NCBI RefSeq assembly: GCF_015354505.1
Contig: NZ_JACAFP010000005.1
Span: forward strand, 234,979-298,978
DNA: 64,000 nt
Source: Microbacterium sp. UFMG61
GTDB taxonomy: Bacteria; Actinomycetota; Actinomycetes; Actinomycetales; Microbacteriaceae
Direction: 5' to 3'
Both the position numbers and the translations under genes were made by a program. Shown piece after piece: positions 34,451 through 43,869 of the stretch. The notes beneath the pieces are model-generated. The model was not told the origin of the DNA, ran no database searches, and worked only from the letters and a program-made list of their open reading frames with translations. Each line of letters begins with the position of its first letter. Within the stretch, counting starts at the first letter, position 1.

Positions 34451-34935
34451 GCTCTGTTCGCGCACCGCACCGAGCAGAACCTCTGACGCCCGTTGCGAGT
34501 GACGTCGACCACCACATGGGTGCAGGGCGAGGCCTCGCACCGTCCCAGGCGATCGATGCCCCGGGTGACCAGGTGCAGTGAGGTGCCGACCGCGAAGATC
34601 GCCCGCAGGACGTACGGCAGCGACTGCACGTCATCGCGGTAATGCAGATGCCACCCCTCGCCGTCGTGGTCGGTGAGCCGGGGATACGCGGCCGCCTCAG
34701 CCATCTGGGCGTTGAGCATCCCGGCCCGCGCGGAGGGGTCGCTCTCGTCGACGATCCGCAGCCAGTCGTCCACGACCGCTCGCACCCTCTCGTGGTCGTC
34801 GGGGGCAGGCGGGAACGTCATCGTCATGCCCATCTCGAGAGTTCGCTCTTCGATGCCCGCGCGGTCGGCGGGGAAGTCATCCGCCAGGGACGCCGCCAGC
34901 AGGACCGCGTACTCGCCGTAAGGGTTGAGATGCAT
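34414..34935 (-). CDS. CGNR zinc-finger protein (ABATE domain)
   Basis: 173 residues. N-terminal ABATE domain (about 1-115) and a C-terminal CGNR zinc finger: CEASPCTHVVVDVTRNGR, then RFCSVRCANRAAVRRHRAR. The finger is thought to bind DNA, so a small-ligand-responsive transcription factor is the usual inference. It is divergent from a 68-residue zinc-ribbon-like protein. Start ATG 34935. Confidence 0.88.
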   Translation of the reverse strand: MHLNPYGEYAVLLAASLADDFPADRAGIEERTLEMGMTMTFPPAPDDHERVRAVVDDWLRIVDESDPSARAGMLNAQMAEAAAYPRLTDHDGEGWHLHYRDDVQSLPYVLRAIFAVGTSLHLVTRGIDRLGRCEASPCTHVVVDVTRNGRQRFCSVRCANRAAVRRHRARASV

Positions 34936-34960
34936 AAGGCCATTACATCACGCTGGATGC

Positions 34961-35167
34961 ATGACCTCCCTGCAGACCCTCCCGACGCCGCGGACCCCCT
35001 CGACGCCCGTACCTCACGAGCACGCCTGGCTCGTGGAATCCCGGCACCGCACCAGCGATGGCACTGTGCTGTATGTGCGCTGCACAGACTGCGCGATGCG
35101 CCGGGTCGACCTGCAGCCTCGCACCCAGATGCCGCCGACGGCGCTCTCTCGCCACCTTCCGGCCTGA
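34961..35167 (+). CDS. Small CxxC protein (68 aa)
   Basis: 68 residues. Pro/Thr-rich N-terminus, then HEHAWLVESRHRTSDGTVLY, followed by VRCTDCAMRRVDL; His and the two Cys could make a small zinc site. No family name can be given. ATG 34961 shares a 25-base intergenic region with the divergent CGNR gene, a sign of possible joint control. Confidence 0.6.
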   Translation: MTSLQTLPTPRTPSTPVPHEHAWLVESRHRTSDGTVLYVRCTDCAMRRVDLQPRTQMPPTALSRHLPA

Positions 35168-35176
35168 TCGCGCGGC

Positions 35177-35809
35177 TCAGGCGCCGACGATCTCCCCGTT
35201 GCCGGGAACCCACGGGAGTTCGTCCGCGCGCCGAAACGCGAGGGGCACACCGCGCCCGTGGCGATCGATCGACTCCGACACCTGCAGGTGCAGGTGCGGC
35301 TCGGTGCTGTTGCCCGAATTGCCGCACTCGCCGACCTGCTCCCCCACGTGCACGACGTCGCCCACCCGCGGAGTCGCACGTCCCTCACGCAGATGGGCGA
35401 GCAGCACGAGCACGTCATCCGCGCGGATGACGACATGGTTGCCGGCGATGGCCGGCGCCCCGTTCCGCACACGGGCGGGCTGAGTGAGCGCGTATCCGAT
35501 CAGGGCGCCGATCGACCGCCGGGCGACATGGTCCTCTTCCCCGTCGTGGACGCGCACGACCTCTCCGGTCACCGGGGCGAGGATCGCGCGCCCGAAGCCG
35601 ACGAACTCCTCGGGCCTCTCGCTTCCGAACACGCTGCGCAGGCCACGTCGGGCGCTGCGTCCGTCCGCATCGACCGGGACGAAGTCGATCGCGTGAGAGC
35701 TTCCGAAGAGCTCCGTGGCGTGGCTGGGAACGCGCGTCGCCGGACTGTTCTGCACCAGCCATCGCCCGGCGAAGGGCAGCGCCAGCACGAACGGCTCCCG
35801 GTGGCTCAT
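35177..35809 (-). CDS. M23 family metallopeptidase (LytM-like)
   Basis: 210 residues, no signal peptide seen. LytM zinc motif HxxxD in GSSHAIDFVPVD, central His/Val strand GNHVVIRADDVLVLLAHLREG, and HLHLQV near the end (second HxH). M23 enzymes cut peptidoglycan cross-bridges; without a secretion signal the target is uncertain. Start ATG 35809 overlaps the DUF1697 stop (ATGA). The stop is 10 bases past a convergent gene. Confidence 0.88.
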   Translation of the reverse strand: MSHREPFVLALPFAGRWLVQNSPATRVPSHATELFGSSHAIDFVPVDADGRSARRGLRSVFGSERPEEFVGFGRAILAPVTGEVVRVHDGEEDHVARRSIGALIGYALTQPARVRNGAPAIAGNHVVIRADDVLVLLAHLREGRATPRVGDVVHVGEQVGECGNSGNSTEPHLHLQVSESIDRHGRGVPLAFRRADELPWVPGNGEIVGA

Positions 35810-36333
35810 GCGGTGAGCTCGACGAGCCTTCTCACCGTGCGCAGGTTGCGCGCCGTGCCGGCGACACCGAGCGCCCGGTCGAGCACGGCCTTGGTGAGCT
35901 TGGTGTTCTGCACTCCCCCGTCGCCGTAGTCGATCCACAGGTCGTCGCCGACGAGAGCGATCCGCTCCCCCGGCACGAGACGTTCGTGCAGCGCCTCGAC
36001 GGCTCCGGGCGACGCCGACCCCTCGAGGAACATCGCGTGCAGCATCTTCTCGGACGCCTCCGGGAACGGATGCTCCGCCACGGCCCGTGCGAGCGCAGCG
36101 TGCGTGCGCAGGATCACCGGGGTGTCCACGCCGAACTCCGCCGCGATCAGCTCGCGGGCCCGCGCCCGCGCCGCATCCGGGTCGGCGGGATGCTCGCACA
36201 CGACGTTGCCGCTCGCGATGTAGGTCGAGACCTCGCCGAACTCGGGAGCGAGCAGAGCGCGCAGCTCTGCCATCGGCACCGTGCCCCGGCCGCCGACGTT
36301 GACGGCGCGCAACAGGAGGACGCTGCGGGTCAC
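35806..36333 (-). CDS. DUF1697 family protein
   Basis: 175 residues. Typical start SVLLLRAVNVGGRGTVPMAELR and later STYIASGNVVC and RTHAALARAVAEHPF; the C-terminus is VQNTKLTKAVLDRAL, as in other DUF1697 proteins. Function unknown, soluble. GTG 36333 overlaps the pncA stop (GTGA 36330-36333), so pncA, this gene and the M23 gene form one coupled operon. Confidence 0.9.
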   Translation of the reverse strand: MTRSVLLLRAVNVGGRGTVPMAELRALLAPEFGEVSTYIASGNVVCEHPADPDAARARARELIAAEFGVDTPVILRTHAALARAVAEHPFPEASEKMLHAMFLEGSASPGAVEALHERLVPGERIALVGDDLWIDYGDGGVQNTKLTKAVLDRALGVAGTARNLRTVRRLVELTA

Positions 36334-36911
36334 ACAGCACCGCTCTCGGTCAGCTCGGCGCCCGCGTGCGCGAGCTCGGCAAGCGCGGCTTCGCTCGACT
36401 CCACGCCGACGCCCGCGATCAGGTCGGTGAAGACGCGCACCTGCACGCCGTGGGCGATCGCGTCGAGGGCCGAGGCGCGGACGCAGTGGTCGGTGGCGAT
36501 GCCGACGACATCGGCGCTCAGAGCGCCCGCTGCGGTCAGGATCGCCCCCACGGTCTCCCCCGCCACGGTGGCGCCCTCGAACATCGAATAGGCCGGGCGC
36601 CCCTGCCCTTTGTGCACGTGGTGAGTGACGGCGTCGGTCACCAGGAGCGGGTCGTAGTCCGCTCCGTCTGATCCGGCGACGCAATGGACGGGCCAGGTGT
36701 CGACGAAATCCGGGCTCTCGGCGAAGTGCCCGCCGTTGTCGCCCTCGGAATCATGCCAGTCGCGCGACGCGATGATCACGTCATAGTCACCCGCCCTCTC
36801 GGCGAGCAGCGCGGACACAGCGGATGCCACGGCATCCCCGCCGGCCACGGCCAGCGCCCCGCCCTCGGTGAAGTCGTTCTGGACGTCGACGATGAGAAGC
36901 GCTCGGCTCAT
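36330..36911 (-). CDS. pncA: Nicotinamidase (isochorismatase family)
   Basis: 193 residues. Converts nicotinamide to nicotinate for NAD salvage. Catalytic triad: Asp in LLIVDVQNDFTEGG (Asp9), Lys in HHVHKGQGRP, Cys in GIATDHCVRASALDA; the metal-binding Asp-His is in SRDWHDS. Mycobacterial PncA also activates pyrazinamide. First gene of a three-gene overlapping operon; start ATG 36911. Confidence 0.94.
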   Translation of the reverse strand: MSRALLIVDVQNDFTEGGALAVAGGDAVASAVSALLAERAGDYDVIIASRDWHDSEGDNGGHFAESPDFVDTWPVHCVAGSDGADYDPLLVTDAVTHHVHKGQGRPAYSMFEGATVAGETVGAILTAAGALSADVVGIATDHCVRASALDAIAHGVQVRVFTDLIAGVGVESSEAALAELAHAGAELTESGAV

Positions 36912-36955
36912 GCTTCGAGAGTACGCCCCAAGCGATCCGCCCGGAGGGAACCAGA

Positions 36956-36988
36956 AGGCCCCGCGATGTTCTTCGCATCACGGGGCCT
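36956..36988 (-). terminator. Terminator downstream of tRNA-Thr(CGU)
   Basis: Reading minus: AGGCCCCGTGATG ... CATCGCGGGGCCT, a 12-13 bp stem with one mismatch, followed by TCTGG. It begins 3 bases after the encoded CCA. Confidence 0.65.
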
Positions 36989-36993
36989 GGTGG

Positions 36994-37066
36994 AGCCGCT
37001 TGTCAGAATCGAACTGACGACCTTTTCATTACGAGTGAAATGCTCTGCCGACTGAGCTAAAGCGGC
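36994..37066 (-). tRNA. tRNA-Thr (anticodon CGU)
   Basis: Acceptor GCCGCTT/AAGCGGC, D arm TAGCTCAGTCGGCAGAGC, anticodon stem TTTCA/TGAAA with loop CTCGTAA (anticodon CGT), T arm GTCAG-TTCGATT-CTGAC, discriminator U, CCA encoded at 36991-36993. It reads ACG codons. Confidence 0.96.
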
Positions 37067-37139
37067 GCGATCATCGATATTACCCGAGCGGACGCGACAT
37101 CGCGAATCGGCGCGTCGACACCCTGGAGTGTCGCCGTCC

Positions 37140-38699
37140 TCACTCGCAGCGGAGGCCGTCCTCGGGCACCGTGTCGTCGAGGAAGAACGCCTCCACGGCG
37201 CTGTCGACGCACGAGTTGCCCTTGTTGTAGCCGGTGTGCCCCTCGCCCACACGGGTGATCAGAACGCCCTCGTCGAGCTGACCGGCGAGGGATTCCGACC
37301 ACTCGTACGGCGTGGCCGGATCGTTCGTCGTACCGACGACGAGAATCGGCCCGGCACCCTCAGCAGTGATCTCACCGCGGGTGCCGGTGGGCGGGTAGGG
37401 CCACACCTCGCACGGGTCGGGGCCACTCCAGTACGGGGCGATGGTCGGTGCGCCCTCGGCGATCTTCGCCTCGATGGCAGCCTCGGCCGCAGGGTCGTCC
37501 TCGACCGGGTAGTCCATGCAGTTGTACGCACGGAAGGCCTCGGTCGAGTTGTCGAGGTACGAGCCGTCCTGGTCGCGGCCGTTGTAGAAGTCCGCGAGGA
37601 AGAAGGCGGTGGTGGGGTCGCCTTGCAGAGCCTCGTCGAGCGCCTGCGTCAGATAGGTCCAGTTGTCGGCCGAGTAGAGAGCGGCGATGATGCCGGTCAT
37701 GAGGGCATCGGCACCCATCATGCGTCCGTCGCCGTTCTGCAGCGGGTTGGCGTCGACGCTCGCGAGCAGCGCACCGAGGTCGGCCATCGCCTCGTCGACC
37801 GTGCCGTTGAACGGGCACTCCCCCGAGTCGAGGCAGCTCTGCATGTACGCGCGGAGCGCCGACTCGAAGCCGAGTGCCTGCGTGGCGCCGACGTCGAGCC
37901 CCGACACCGCGGGGTCGATCGCGCCGTCGAGCACGAGACGGCCCGCCTTGTCGGGGTAGAGCGATGCGTACGTCGCACCGAGGAAGGTGCCGTACGAGTA
38001 TCCGAGGTAGTTCAGCTCGGTGTCGCCCAGCACGGCTCGGATCAGGTCCATGTCGCGCGCCGAGTTGATCGTGGTGATGTGCGGAAGGATGCCGTCGCTG
38101 TTGGCGTCGCACGCCTGCGCGAACTCCTCGGCCCCGGCGAGCAGCTCGGCCTCCCACTCCGGCGTGCCGCGCTTCGCGGTCGGGAGCGTGTAGAGGTAGT
38201 CGTCCATCCCTGCCGCGTCCAGACAGGTGACCGCCGACGACTGGCCCACACCGCGTGGGTCGAATCCGATCACGTCGAAGTTCTCGATCAGATCGGCGCC
38301 GACCGCGAAGTCGAGGCTGTCACGGATGAGCTCGACACCGCTCGCTCCCGGCCCGCCGGGGTTCGTCAGCAGCGACCCCTGCGCCTCACCGGTCGCCTGA
38401 TGACGCACGACCGACAGGGTGATCTCGCCGTCGCCCGGGTTCTCCCAGTCGAGCGGTGCCGTGACGTCGGTGCAGTCGAACCCGGTGCCGCACTCGGTCC
38501 AGGTCAGCGTCTGGCCGTAGAACGGCAGGAGGTCGTCGGCGACGCCCTCGGTGTCGGGAGCCTTCGTGACCGAGGGCTTGGGCTCTCCGCCCTCGGGAAT
38601 GGCCGCGTACAGGCATCCGGACAGGGCGACGGCTGCCGCCGCGAGCCCTGCGACGAGGGCGGCTGCGCGCCGCATGCGGGAAGTCGGTCGGTCGGTCAC
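37140..38699 (-). CDS. Secreted alpha/beta hydrolase, tripeptidyl-aminopeptidase (SlpE/TAP) type
   Basis: 519 residues, lipoprotein signal with AVALSGC (Cys29). Alpha/beta-hydrolase core: oxyanion region LLTNPGGPGASG, GFDPRGVGQS, nucleophile Ser in YLGYSYGTFLGA, Asp in TTNDPATPYEWS and His in GEGHTGYNKGN. A TAP C-terminal domain is included (CEVWPYPPTG region). Similar Streptomyces enzymes release N-terminal tripeptides. Start overlaps the holB stop (ATGA, 38696-38699), so it is the last gene of the topA-tmk-holB operon. Confidence 0.9.
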   Translation of the reverse strand: MTDRPTSRMRRAAALVAGLAAAAVALSGCLYAAIPEGGEPKPSVTKAPDTEGVADDLLPFYGQTLTWTECGTGFDCTDVTAPLDWENPGDGEITLSVVRHQATGEAQGSLLTNPGGPGASGVELIRDSLDFAVGADLIENFDVIGFDPRGVGQSSAVTCLDAAGMDDYLYTLPTAKRGTPEWEAELLAGAEEFAQACDANSDGILPHITTINSARDMDLIRAVLGDTELNYLGYSYGTFLGATYASLYPDKAGRLVLDGAIDPAVSGLDVGATQALGFESALRAYMQSCLDSGECPFNGTVDEAMADLGALLASVDANPLQNGDGRMMGADALMTGIIAALYSADNWTYLTQALDEALQGDPTTAFFLADFYNGRDQDGSYLDNSTEAFRAYNCMDYPVEDDPAAEAAIEAKIAEGAPTIAPYWSGPDPCEVWPYPPTGTRGEITAEGAGPILVVGTTNDPATPYEWSESLAGQLDEGVLITRVGEGHTGYNKGNSCVDSAVEAFFLDDTVPEDGLRCE

Positions 38700-39853
38700 G
38701 GTGTCCTCCCGCTCGTGACGGTCACGAGCAAGCTCTCCAGGGCGAGAAGCGGAGCGACATTGCGCTCCAGCGACTGGCGCGTCTCGGCTAGGTGGTCGAG
38801 CACGACGAGCGTGCGGGTCTCGGGCCAGGCATCAGCGAGCGCGGCGAGGTCGTCGCGCAGTTCTCGGTTGATCAACTCGTCGTCGCGGCCGAACTGCAGC
38901 ATCACGACGTCGCGGAACATCGACTGCAGGTCGGTCAGCACGCGATCGATGCCGTCACGGAGGCTGCGCGTCGCGCGCTTCTTCTGGTCGTCTTCGAGCG
39001 CCGAGATCTGCGTGCGCAGGGCCGGCGGAACGGCCTGCCCCTCGGCGATACCCACCGTGCGCAGCAGGGAGGCGCGCTCGGCGGCATCGCGTTCGGCGGT
39101 CAACGCCTTCGCATCGTCGGTGGCGGCCTGGATGATGCGTCCGGCGACGTCGACAGCGTCGTTGACCCCGCGGACCGCGAGCACCGACCGCAGGGTCTCG
39201 TCGCGGCGACGCCGAGCCGCGTCGTCGGTGGCGAGTCGCTGCGCCATGCCGATGTGGCGCTGCGCGTGGCGAGCGGCCTGCTCGGCCACGGCCTCGTCGA
39301 CCCCGGTGCGCAGCGTGATCAGGCGCGCGACATCGGCGACGTCGGGTTCGCGCAGACGCAGGGAGCGGACCCGTGAGCGGATGGTGGGCAGCAGGTCGGC
39401 CTCGCTGGGCGCGCAGAGGATCCACACCGTCTGCTCCGGCGGTTCTTCGAGCGCCTTGAGCAGGACGTTCGAGGTGCGTTCGACCATGCGATCGGCGTCT
39501 TCGACGACGATCACGCGATAGCGCCCGGCGGAGGGGGCGAAGTACGAGCGCTCGACCAGAGCGCGCGCCTCGGCGATCGTGATGATCACCTTGTCGGTGC
39601 GCAGAGCCGTGACGTCGGGATGCGTGCCCGCGAGCACCTGTCGCATCGCCGCCTCGTCATCGGGATGATCGGCGATCAGCGCAGCGGCGAACGCGTACGC
39701 CAGAGTCGATCGGCCTGACCCGGGCGGGCCCGTGATGAGCCACGCGTGCGAGAGCGCGGCGGGATCGGATGCTGCGGCGCGCAGCGTCTCGACCGCGGCG
39801 TCCTGCCCCCACACATCGACCCACGGGAAAGGGGCGGCGACGGTCTGGGGCAT
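38696..39853 (-). CDS. holB: DNA polymerase III delta' subunit
   Basis: 385 residues. Clamp-loader AAA+ fold: P-loop-like GPPGSGRSTLAYAF (Arg in place of Lys, common in actinobacterial delta'), VIVVEDADRMVERTSNVLL in the Walker B area, and sensor-1 area ILCAPSEADLLPTIRSR (SRC motif as SRV). C-terminal collar helices follow. Part of the replication complex with tau/gamma (dnaX, right end of window). Same-strand neighbour of tmk and topA, as in mycobacteria. Confidence 0.92.
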   Translation of the reverse strand: MPQTVAAPFPWVDVWGQDAAVETLRAAASDPAALSHAWLITGPPGSGRSTLAYAFAAALIADHPDDEAAMRQVLAGTHPDVTALRTDKVIITIAEARALVERSYFAPSAGRYRVIVVEDADRMVERTSNVLLKALEEPPEQTVWILCAPSEADLLPTIRSRVRSLRLREPDVADVARLITLRTGVDEAVAEQAARHAQRHIGMAQRLATDDAARRRRDETLRSVLAVRGVNDAVDVAGRIIQAATDDAKALTAERDAAERASLLRTVGIAEGQAVPPALRTQISALEDDQKKRATRSLRDGIDRVLTDLQSMFRDVVMLQFGRDDELINRELRDDLAALADAWPETRTLVVLDHLAETRQSLERNVAPLLALESLLVTVTSGRTP

Positions 39854-39922
39854 GTCCTCAGCCTAATCGGGAGCACCGACGTCCGCGCACGGAGACGGCA
39901 TCCGGTCGCTGGCGGCGCGGTC

Positions 39923-40585
39923 TCAGCCGAGAAGAGTCTGCACGCGCTCGCGGATCTGCGCGGCGATCACCTCGGGAGACGCGTCGGCGTCGAGCACGAG
40001 GAAGCGCTCGGGCTCGGCGGCGGCCAGCGTCAGGTACGCATCGCGGACCCGCGCGTGGAACTCGGTCTTCTCGGCCTCGAGTCGGTCGAACGGCTTGTCG
40101 GCCGAGTCGAGACGCACGCGCGCGGCCTCGGGCGCGAGGTCGAGCAGCACCGTCAGATCGGGAAGCGCGCCCTCGGCGGCCCAGAGCGACAGGTCGCGGA
40201 TCTCCTCGCCGTCGAGCACACGTCCGGCGCCCTGGTAGGCGACAGACGAGTCGAGGTAGCGATCCTGCAGCACGACCTCACCACGCGTGAGCGCGGGGCG
40301 CACGACCGTCGCCACGTGATGCGCACGGTCGGCGGCGTACAGGAGCGCCTCGGCGCGGGGCGCGATGTCACCGCGATGGTGCAGCACGATGTCACGGATC
40401 AGGTTGCCGACCTCGGATCCACCGGGCTCGCGCGTGCGCACGACCGTGCGGCCCTCGTTCGACAACCAGGTGTCGAGGAGATCGGCCTGCGTGGTCTTGC
40501 CCGAGCCGTCGCCGCCTTCGAGCGTGATCCACACTCCGGAACGTGCGGTCACGACCCGACCTTCACGTCGATTCGCCGCACTCAC
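39923..40585 (-). CDS. tmk: Thymidylate kinase
   Basis: 220 residues. Phosphorylates dTMP to dTDP. P-loop ITLEGGDGSGKTTQADLL, VRTREPGGSEVG, DRY motif VLQDRYLDSSVAYQGAGR and the LID-like ALPDLTVLLDL. GTG 40585 gives a 4-base overlap with the topA stop (GTGA); another GTG at 40549 would give a shorter N-terminus. The overlap favours the longer form. Confidence 0.95.
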   Translation of the reverse strand: MSAANRREGRVVTARSGVWITLEGGDGSGKTTQADLLDTWLSNEGRTVVRTREPGGSEVGNLIRDIVLHHRGDIAPRAEALLYAADRAHHVATVVRPALTRGEVVLQDRYLDSSVAYQGAGRVLDGEEIRDLSLWAAEGALPDLTVLLDLAPEAARVRLDSADKPFDRLEAEKTEFHARVRDAYLTLAAAEPERFLVLDADASPEVIAAQIRERVQTLLG

Positions 40586-43413
40586 TCAGCACGACGCTTC
40601 GCTGCTGCGTTGGCGGCGCGCGTCGCTGCAGCCTTCTTCGCAGCAGCCGAACGAGCGGCGGCCTTCTCGGCATCCGTCGGAGCCTTCTTGGCGGGAGCCT
40701 TCTTGGCGGGAGCCTTCTTCGCCGCGGGCGTCTTCTTCGCGGGTGCCTTCTTCGCCGCGCCGCGCTTGGGCGCCGGACCCTTGGCACGCTTGTCGGCGAG
40801 CATCTGCACCGCGGTCTCGAACGTGATGTCCTCGACCTTCTGTCCTCGCGGGATGGTGACGTTCGTCTCACCGTCGGTCACGTACGCGCCGAAGCGCCCG
40901 TCGCGGATGCGGATCGGCTTGCCGCTCACGGGGTCGGCCTCGAACTCGACGAGAGCACTGGATGCGCGGCGGGATCCCGCGCCGTACTTCGGCTGCTTGT
41001 AGATCTCGAGGGCCTGCTCGAGCGTGACATCGAAGATCTGGGATTCGCTCTCGAGCGAGCGGGAATCGGTGCCCTTCTTCAGGTACGGGCCGAAGCGACC
41101 GTTCTGAGCGGTGATCTCGTCGCCGCTCTCGGGGTCGGTTCCGACCACACGCGGCAGGCTGAGGAGCTGCAGTGCGGTGTCGAGATCGATCGTGTCGACC
41201 GACATCGAGCGGAACAGAGATCCGGTGCGCGGCTTGGGCGCGGCATCCTTCTTCGCTCCGCGCTTGGGCTTCGGAGCCTCGACGACCTCTCCCGTGGCCT
41301 CGTCGACCGCCGCGTCGTCGGACACCGGGTCGTTCTCCTGCACGTAGGGTCCGAAGCGGCCGTCCTTGAGGACGATGATCTTGCCGTTCTCGGGGTTGGT
41401 GCCGAGCACGCGATCGCCGGCGACCGGCGCATCGATCAGCTCCTGCGCCTTCTCGGCGGTGAGCTCGTCGGGTGCGAGCTCTTCGGGGACGTTGACGATG
41501 CGCGGCTTCTCGTCGGGCGCCTCGGGGTTGGCGACCTCGAGGTAGGGGCCGTACTTGCCGAACCGCAGGGTCGCGTTCTCGGTGATCGGCGTCGAGTTCA
41601 GTGCACGTGCGTCGATCTCACCGAGGTTGTCGACCACCTGGCGGAGGCCGACATGGGAGTCGGAGCCGTAATAGAAGGAGCGCAGCCACTCGACGCGCTT
41701 CTGCTCACCACGGGCGATCGCATCGAGGTCGTCTTCGAGAGCTGCGGTGAAGTCGTAGTCGATCAGGTCGGCGAAGTGCTCTTCGAGCAGTCGGACCACG
41801 CTGAAGGCGAGCCACGTGGGCACGAGTGCCTGGCCACGCTTGGTCGCGTAGCCGCGGTCGATGACGGTGCCGATGATGCTGGCGAAGGTCGAGGGGCGGC
41901 CGATGCCGTGCTCCTCGAGCGCCTTCACCAGGGAAGCCTCGGTGTAGCGCGGCTTCGGGGTCGTGCGGTGGCCTTTGGCCTCGGCATCCGACATGCGCAG
42001 CTCATCGCCGACGGCGACGACCGGGAGCGACTGGTTCTCGTCGGCGTCCTTCTCGTTGCGCTTCTCGTCGCGCCCCTCTTCGTACGCGTCGAGGAAGCCC
42101 TTGAAGGTGTAGACGGTTCCGGATGCCGTGAACTCGGCCTTCTGACCTGCCGCGTCGACGAGGATCGTGACGGTCGTGGTCTCGTACTTGGCGTCGGCCA
42201 TCTGGCTGGCGACGGTGCGCTTCCAGATGAGGTCGTAGAGGCGGTGCTCTTCGCGATCGAGCTCGGATGCGACGGACTTGGGCGTGCGGAAGGTCTCGCC
42301 CGACGGGCGGATCGCCTCGTGCGCCTCCTGCGCGTTCTTGCTCTTCGACTTGTAGACGCGAGGCTTGAGCGGCACGGCCGAGTCGCCGTAGAGGGCCACG
42401 GCCTGACTGCGAGCCGCCTGCACCGCCTGCGTGCTCAGTGCGACCGAGTCGGTACGCATATAGGTGATGTAGCCCTTTTCGTACAGACGCTGGGCCACGC
42501 TCATCGCCTGCTTGGCACTCATCGAGAGCTTGCGACCGGCCTCCTGCTGCATGGTGGAGGTCGTGAACGGTGCGTAGGGGCTGCGGGTTCCCGGCTTCGC
42601 CTCGACCTTGGTCACCGCGCCGGCGCCCGCGGTGTCGACGGCATGCGCCAGGGCCGCGGCCTTCTTCTCGTCGAGGATGACGACGGCCTTCTTGAGCTTT
42701 CCGGTGTCGTCGAAGTCGGTGCCGCGGGCGAGCTGACCGCCGTCGACCCGGACCAGCCGCACGCGGAAGCCGGAGGACGACGACGCGAGCGCCTCGACGT
42801 CCCAGTACTCGGCCGACACGAAGGCCATGCGCTCGCGTTCGCGCTCGACGATCATGCGCGTCGCGGCGGACTGCACTCGTCCTGCCGAGAGACCGGTCTT
42901 GACCTTGTACCAGAGCACGGGCGAGACGTCCCAGCCGTACAGGCGGTCGAGGATGCGCCGGGTCTCCTGCGCGTCGACGAGATCGGTGTCGAGCTCGCGG
43001 GTGTTGCCGATGGCCGCCTGGATCGCGTCCTTCGTGATCTCGTGGAAGACCATGCGCTTGACGGGGACCTTGGGCTTCAGGGTCTCGAGAAGGTGCCACG
43101 CGATGGCCTCGCCCTCGCGGTCCTCATCAGTGGCGAGCAGGAGCTCGTCGGCGGTCTTGAGCGCACGCTTGAGCTCGGCGACGGTCTTCGTCTTGCGATC
43201 GGAGACCACGTAGTAGGGGTCGAAGTCGTTGTCGACGTCGATCGAGTACTTCCCGTAGGCCTGCTTGTCAGCGGCAGGGATGTCCTTCTTGTCTGCGAGG
43301 TCGCGGATGTGGCCGACAGAGCTGAGCACCTCGTAGCCATCGCCGAGGTACCCCTGAATCGACCGCATCTTCGTCGGAGACTCGACGATGACGAGCTTCT
43401 TGCCTTCAGCCAA
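40582..43413 (-). CDS. topA: DNA topoisomerase I
   Basis: 943 residues, type IA enzyme that relaxes negative supercoils. Toprim domain LVIVESPTKMRSIQGYLG with DxD in ATDEDREGEAIAWHLL; active-site Tyr in KGYITYMRTDSVAL; then several C-terminal repeats (FGKYGPYLEV, DGRFGPYVQEND, NGRFGPYLKKG, DGRFGAYVTDG). The final 60 residues are Lys/Ala-rich repeats (KKAPAKKAPAKK) for DNA binding, as in actinobacteria. TTG 43413 (MAEGKK...) is the start: AAGGA stands 9 bases before it and the family begins at this point. Confidence 0.95.
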   Translation of the reverse strand: MAEGKKLVIVESPTKMRSIQGYLGDGYEVLSSVGHIRDLADKKDIPAADKQAYGKYSIDVDNDFDPYYVVSDRKTKTVAELKRALKTADELLLATDEDREGEAIAWHLLETLKPKVPVKRMVFHEITKDAIQAAIGNTRELDTDLVDAQETRRILDRLYGWDVSPVLWYKVKTGLSAGRVQSAATRMIVERERERMAFVSAEYWDVEALASSSSGFRVRLVRVDGGQLARGTDFDDTGKLKKAVVILDEKKAAALAHAVDTAGAGAVTKVEAKPGTRSPYAPFTTSTMQQEAGRKLSMSAKQAMSVAQRLYEKGYITYMRTDSVALSTQAVQAARSQAVALYGDSAVPLKPRVYKSKSKNAQEAHEAIRPSGETFRTPKSVASELDREEHRLYDLIWKRTVASQMADAKYETTTVTILVDAAGQKAEFTASGTVYTFKGFLDAYEEGRDEKRNEKDADENQSLPVVAVGDELRMSDAEAKGHRTTPKPRYTEASLVKALEEHGIGRPSTFASIIGTVIDRGYATKRGQALVPTWLAFSVVRLLEEHFADLIDYDFTAALEDDLDAIARGEQKRVEWLRSFYYGSDSHVGLRQVVDNLGEIDARALNSTPITENATLRFGKYGPYLEVANPEAPDEKPRIVNVPEELAPDELTAEKAQELIDAPVAGDRVLGTNPENGKIIVLKDGRFGPYVQENDPVSDDAAVDEATGEVVEAPKPKRGAKKDAAPKPRTGSLFRSMSVDTIDLDTALQLLSLPRVVGTDPESGDEITAQNGRFGPYLKKGTDSRSLESESQIFDVTLEQALEIYKQPKYGAGSRRASSALVEFEADPVSGKPIRIRDGRFGAYVTDGETNVTIPRGQKVEDITFETAVQMLADKRAKGPAPKRGAAKKAPAKKTPAAKKAPAKKAPAKKAPTDAEKAAARSAAAKKAAATRAANAAAKRRAE

Positions 43414-43511
43414 GGGAGCGTCCTTTCTTCGAAGCACACCATACACACCGCTGTGATGGGTTCGTCACAGTGGTCGCCTGCATTTTCGCCGGACCGTGCT
43501 TCGCGCGGCCG

Positions 43512-43865
43512 TCATCTTCCGTCGGGTGGCCCAGCTCGGGCTCGGGAGACGGCTGCGAGACCAGCGTACGCCGCCTCGACCTGTACGGTCGCCACGAAGC
43601 CCTCCACGACGCACCGGGTGAGCGTGCCGCCGGAAGCTGAAGCGACGCGCGCGGCCACGGCGCAGGGGTCACCGTCGACCGCTATCGCACCGCTCGCTGT
43701 GTCTGCTGCGGCGAGCGCCGCGGCGTCGGCAGCTCCGGCGGCGCGCTGCGCGGTGACCGCGGCTCCGCCGACGAGGACGAGGCCGAGAGACAGCGCGGCG
43801 GCGACCGACAGCACCCCCGCGGCGAGCGCGGACCCCGCCATCAGAGGCCACCCGACGCCGAGCAC
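43512..43865 (-). CDS. TadE/TadG-like secretion-neighbourhood protein
   Basis: 117 residues. One N-terminal membrane helix (AGVLSVAAALSLGLVLVGGA), followed by the small, Ala-rich RAAGAADAAALAAADTASG typical of the helicase/secretion-neighbourhood TadE-like family (Rv3654c type), and two Cys (DPCAVAARV, LTRCVVEG). Probably a pseudopilin-like part of the Tad apparatus. GTG 43865 is four bases after the stop of the preceding gene; ATG 43841 is an alternative. Confidence 0.72.
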   Translation of the reverse strand: MLGVGWPLMAGSALAAGVLSVAAALSLGLVLVGGAAVTAQRAAGAADAAALAAADTASGAIAVDGDPCAVAARVASASGGTLTRCVVEGFVATVQVEAAYAGLAAVSRARAGPPDGR

Positions 43866-43869
43866 CGCA

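Noticed and set aside
37128..39521. 797-codon open frame on the plus strand
   Set aside because: Antisense to the peptidase and holB genes, which have clear catalytic motifs.
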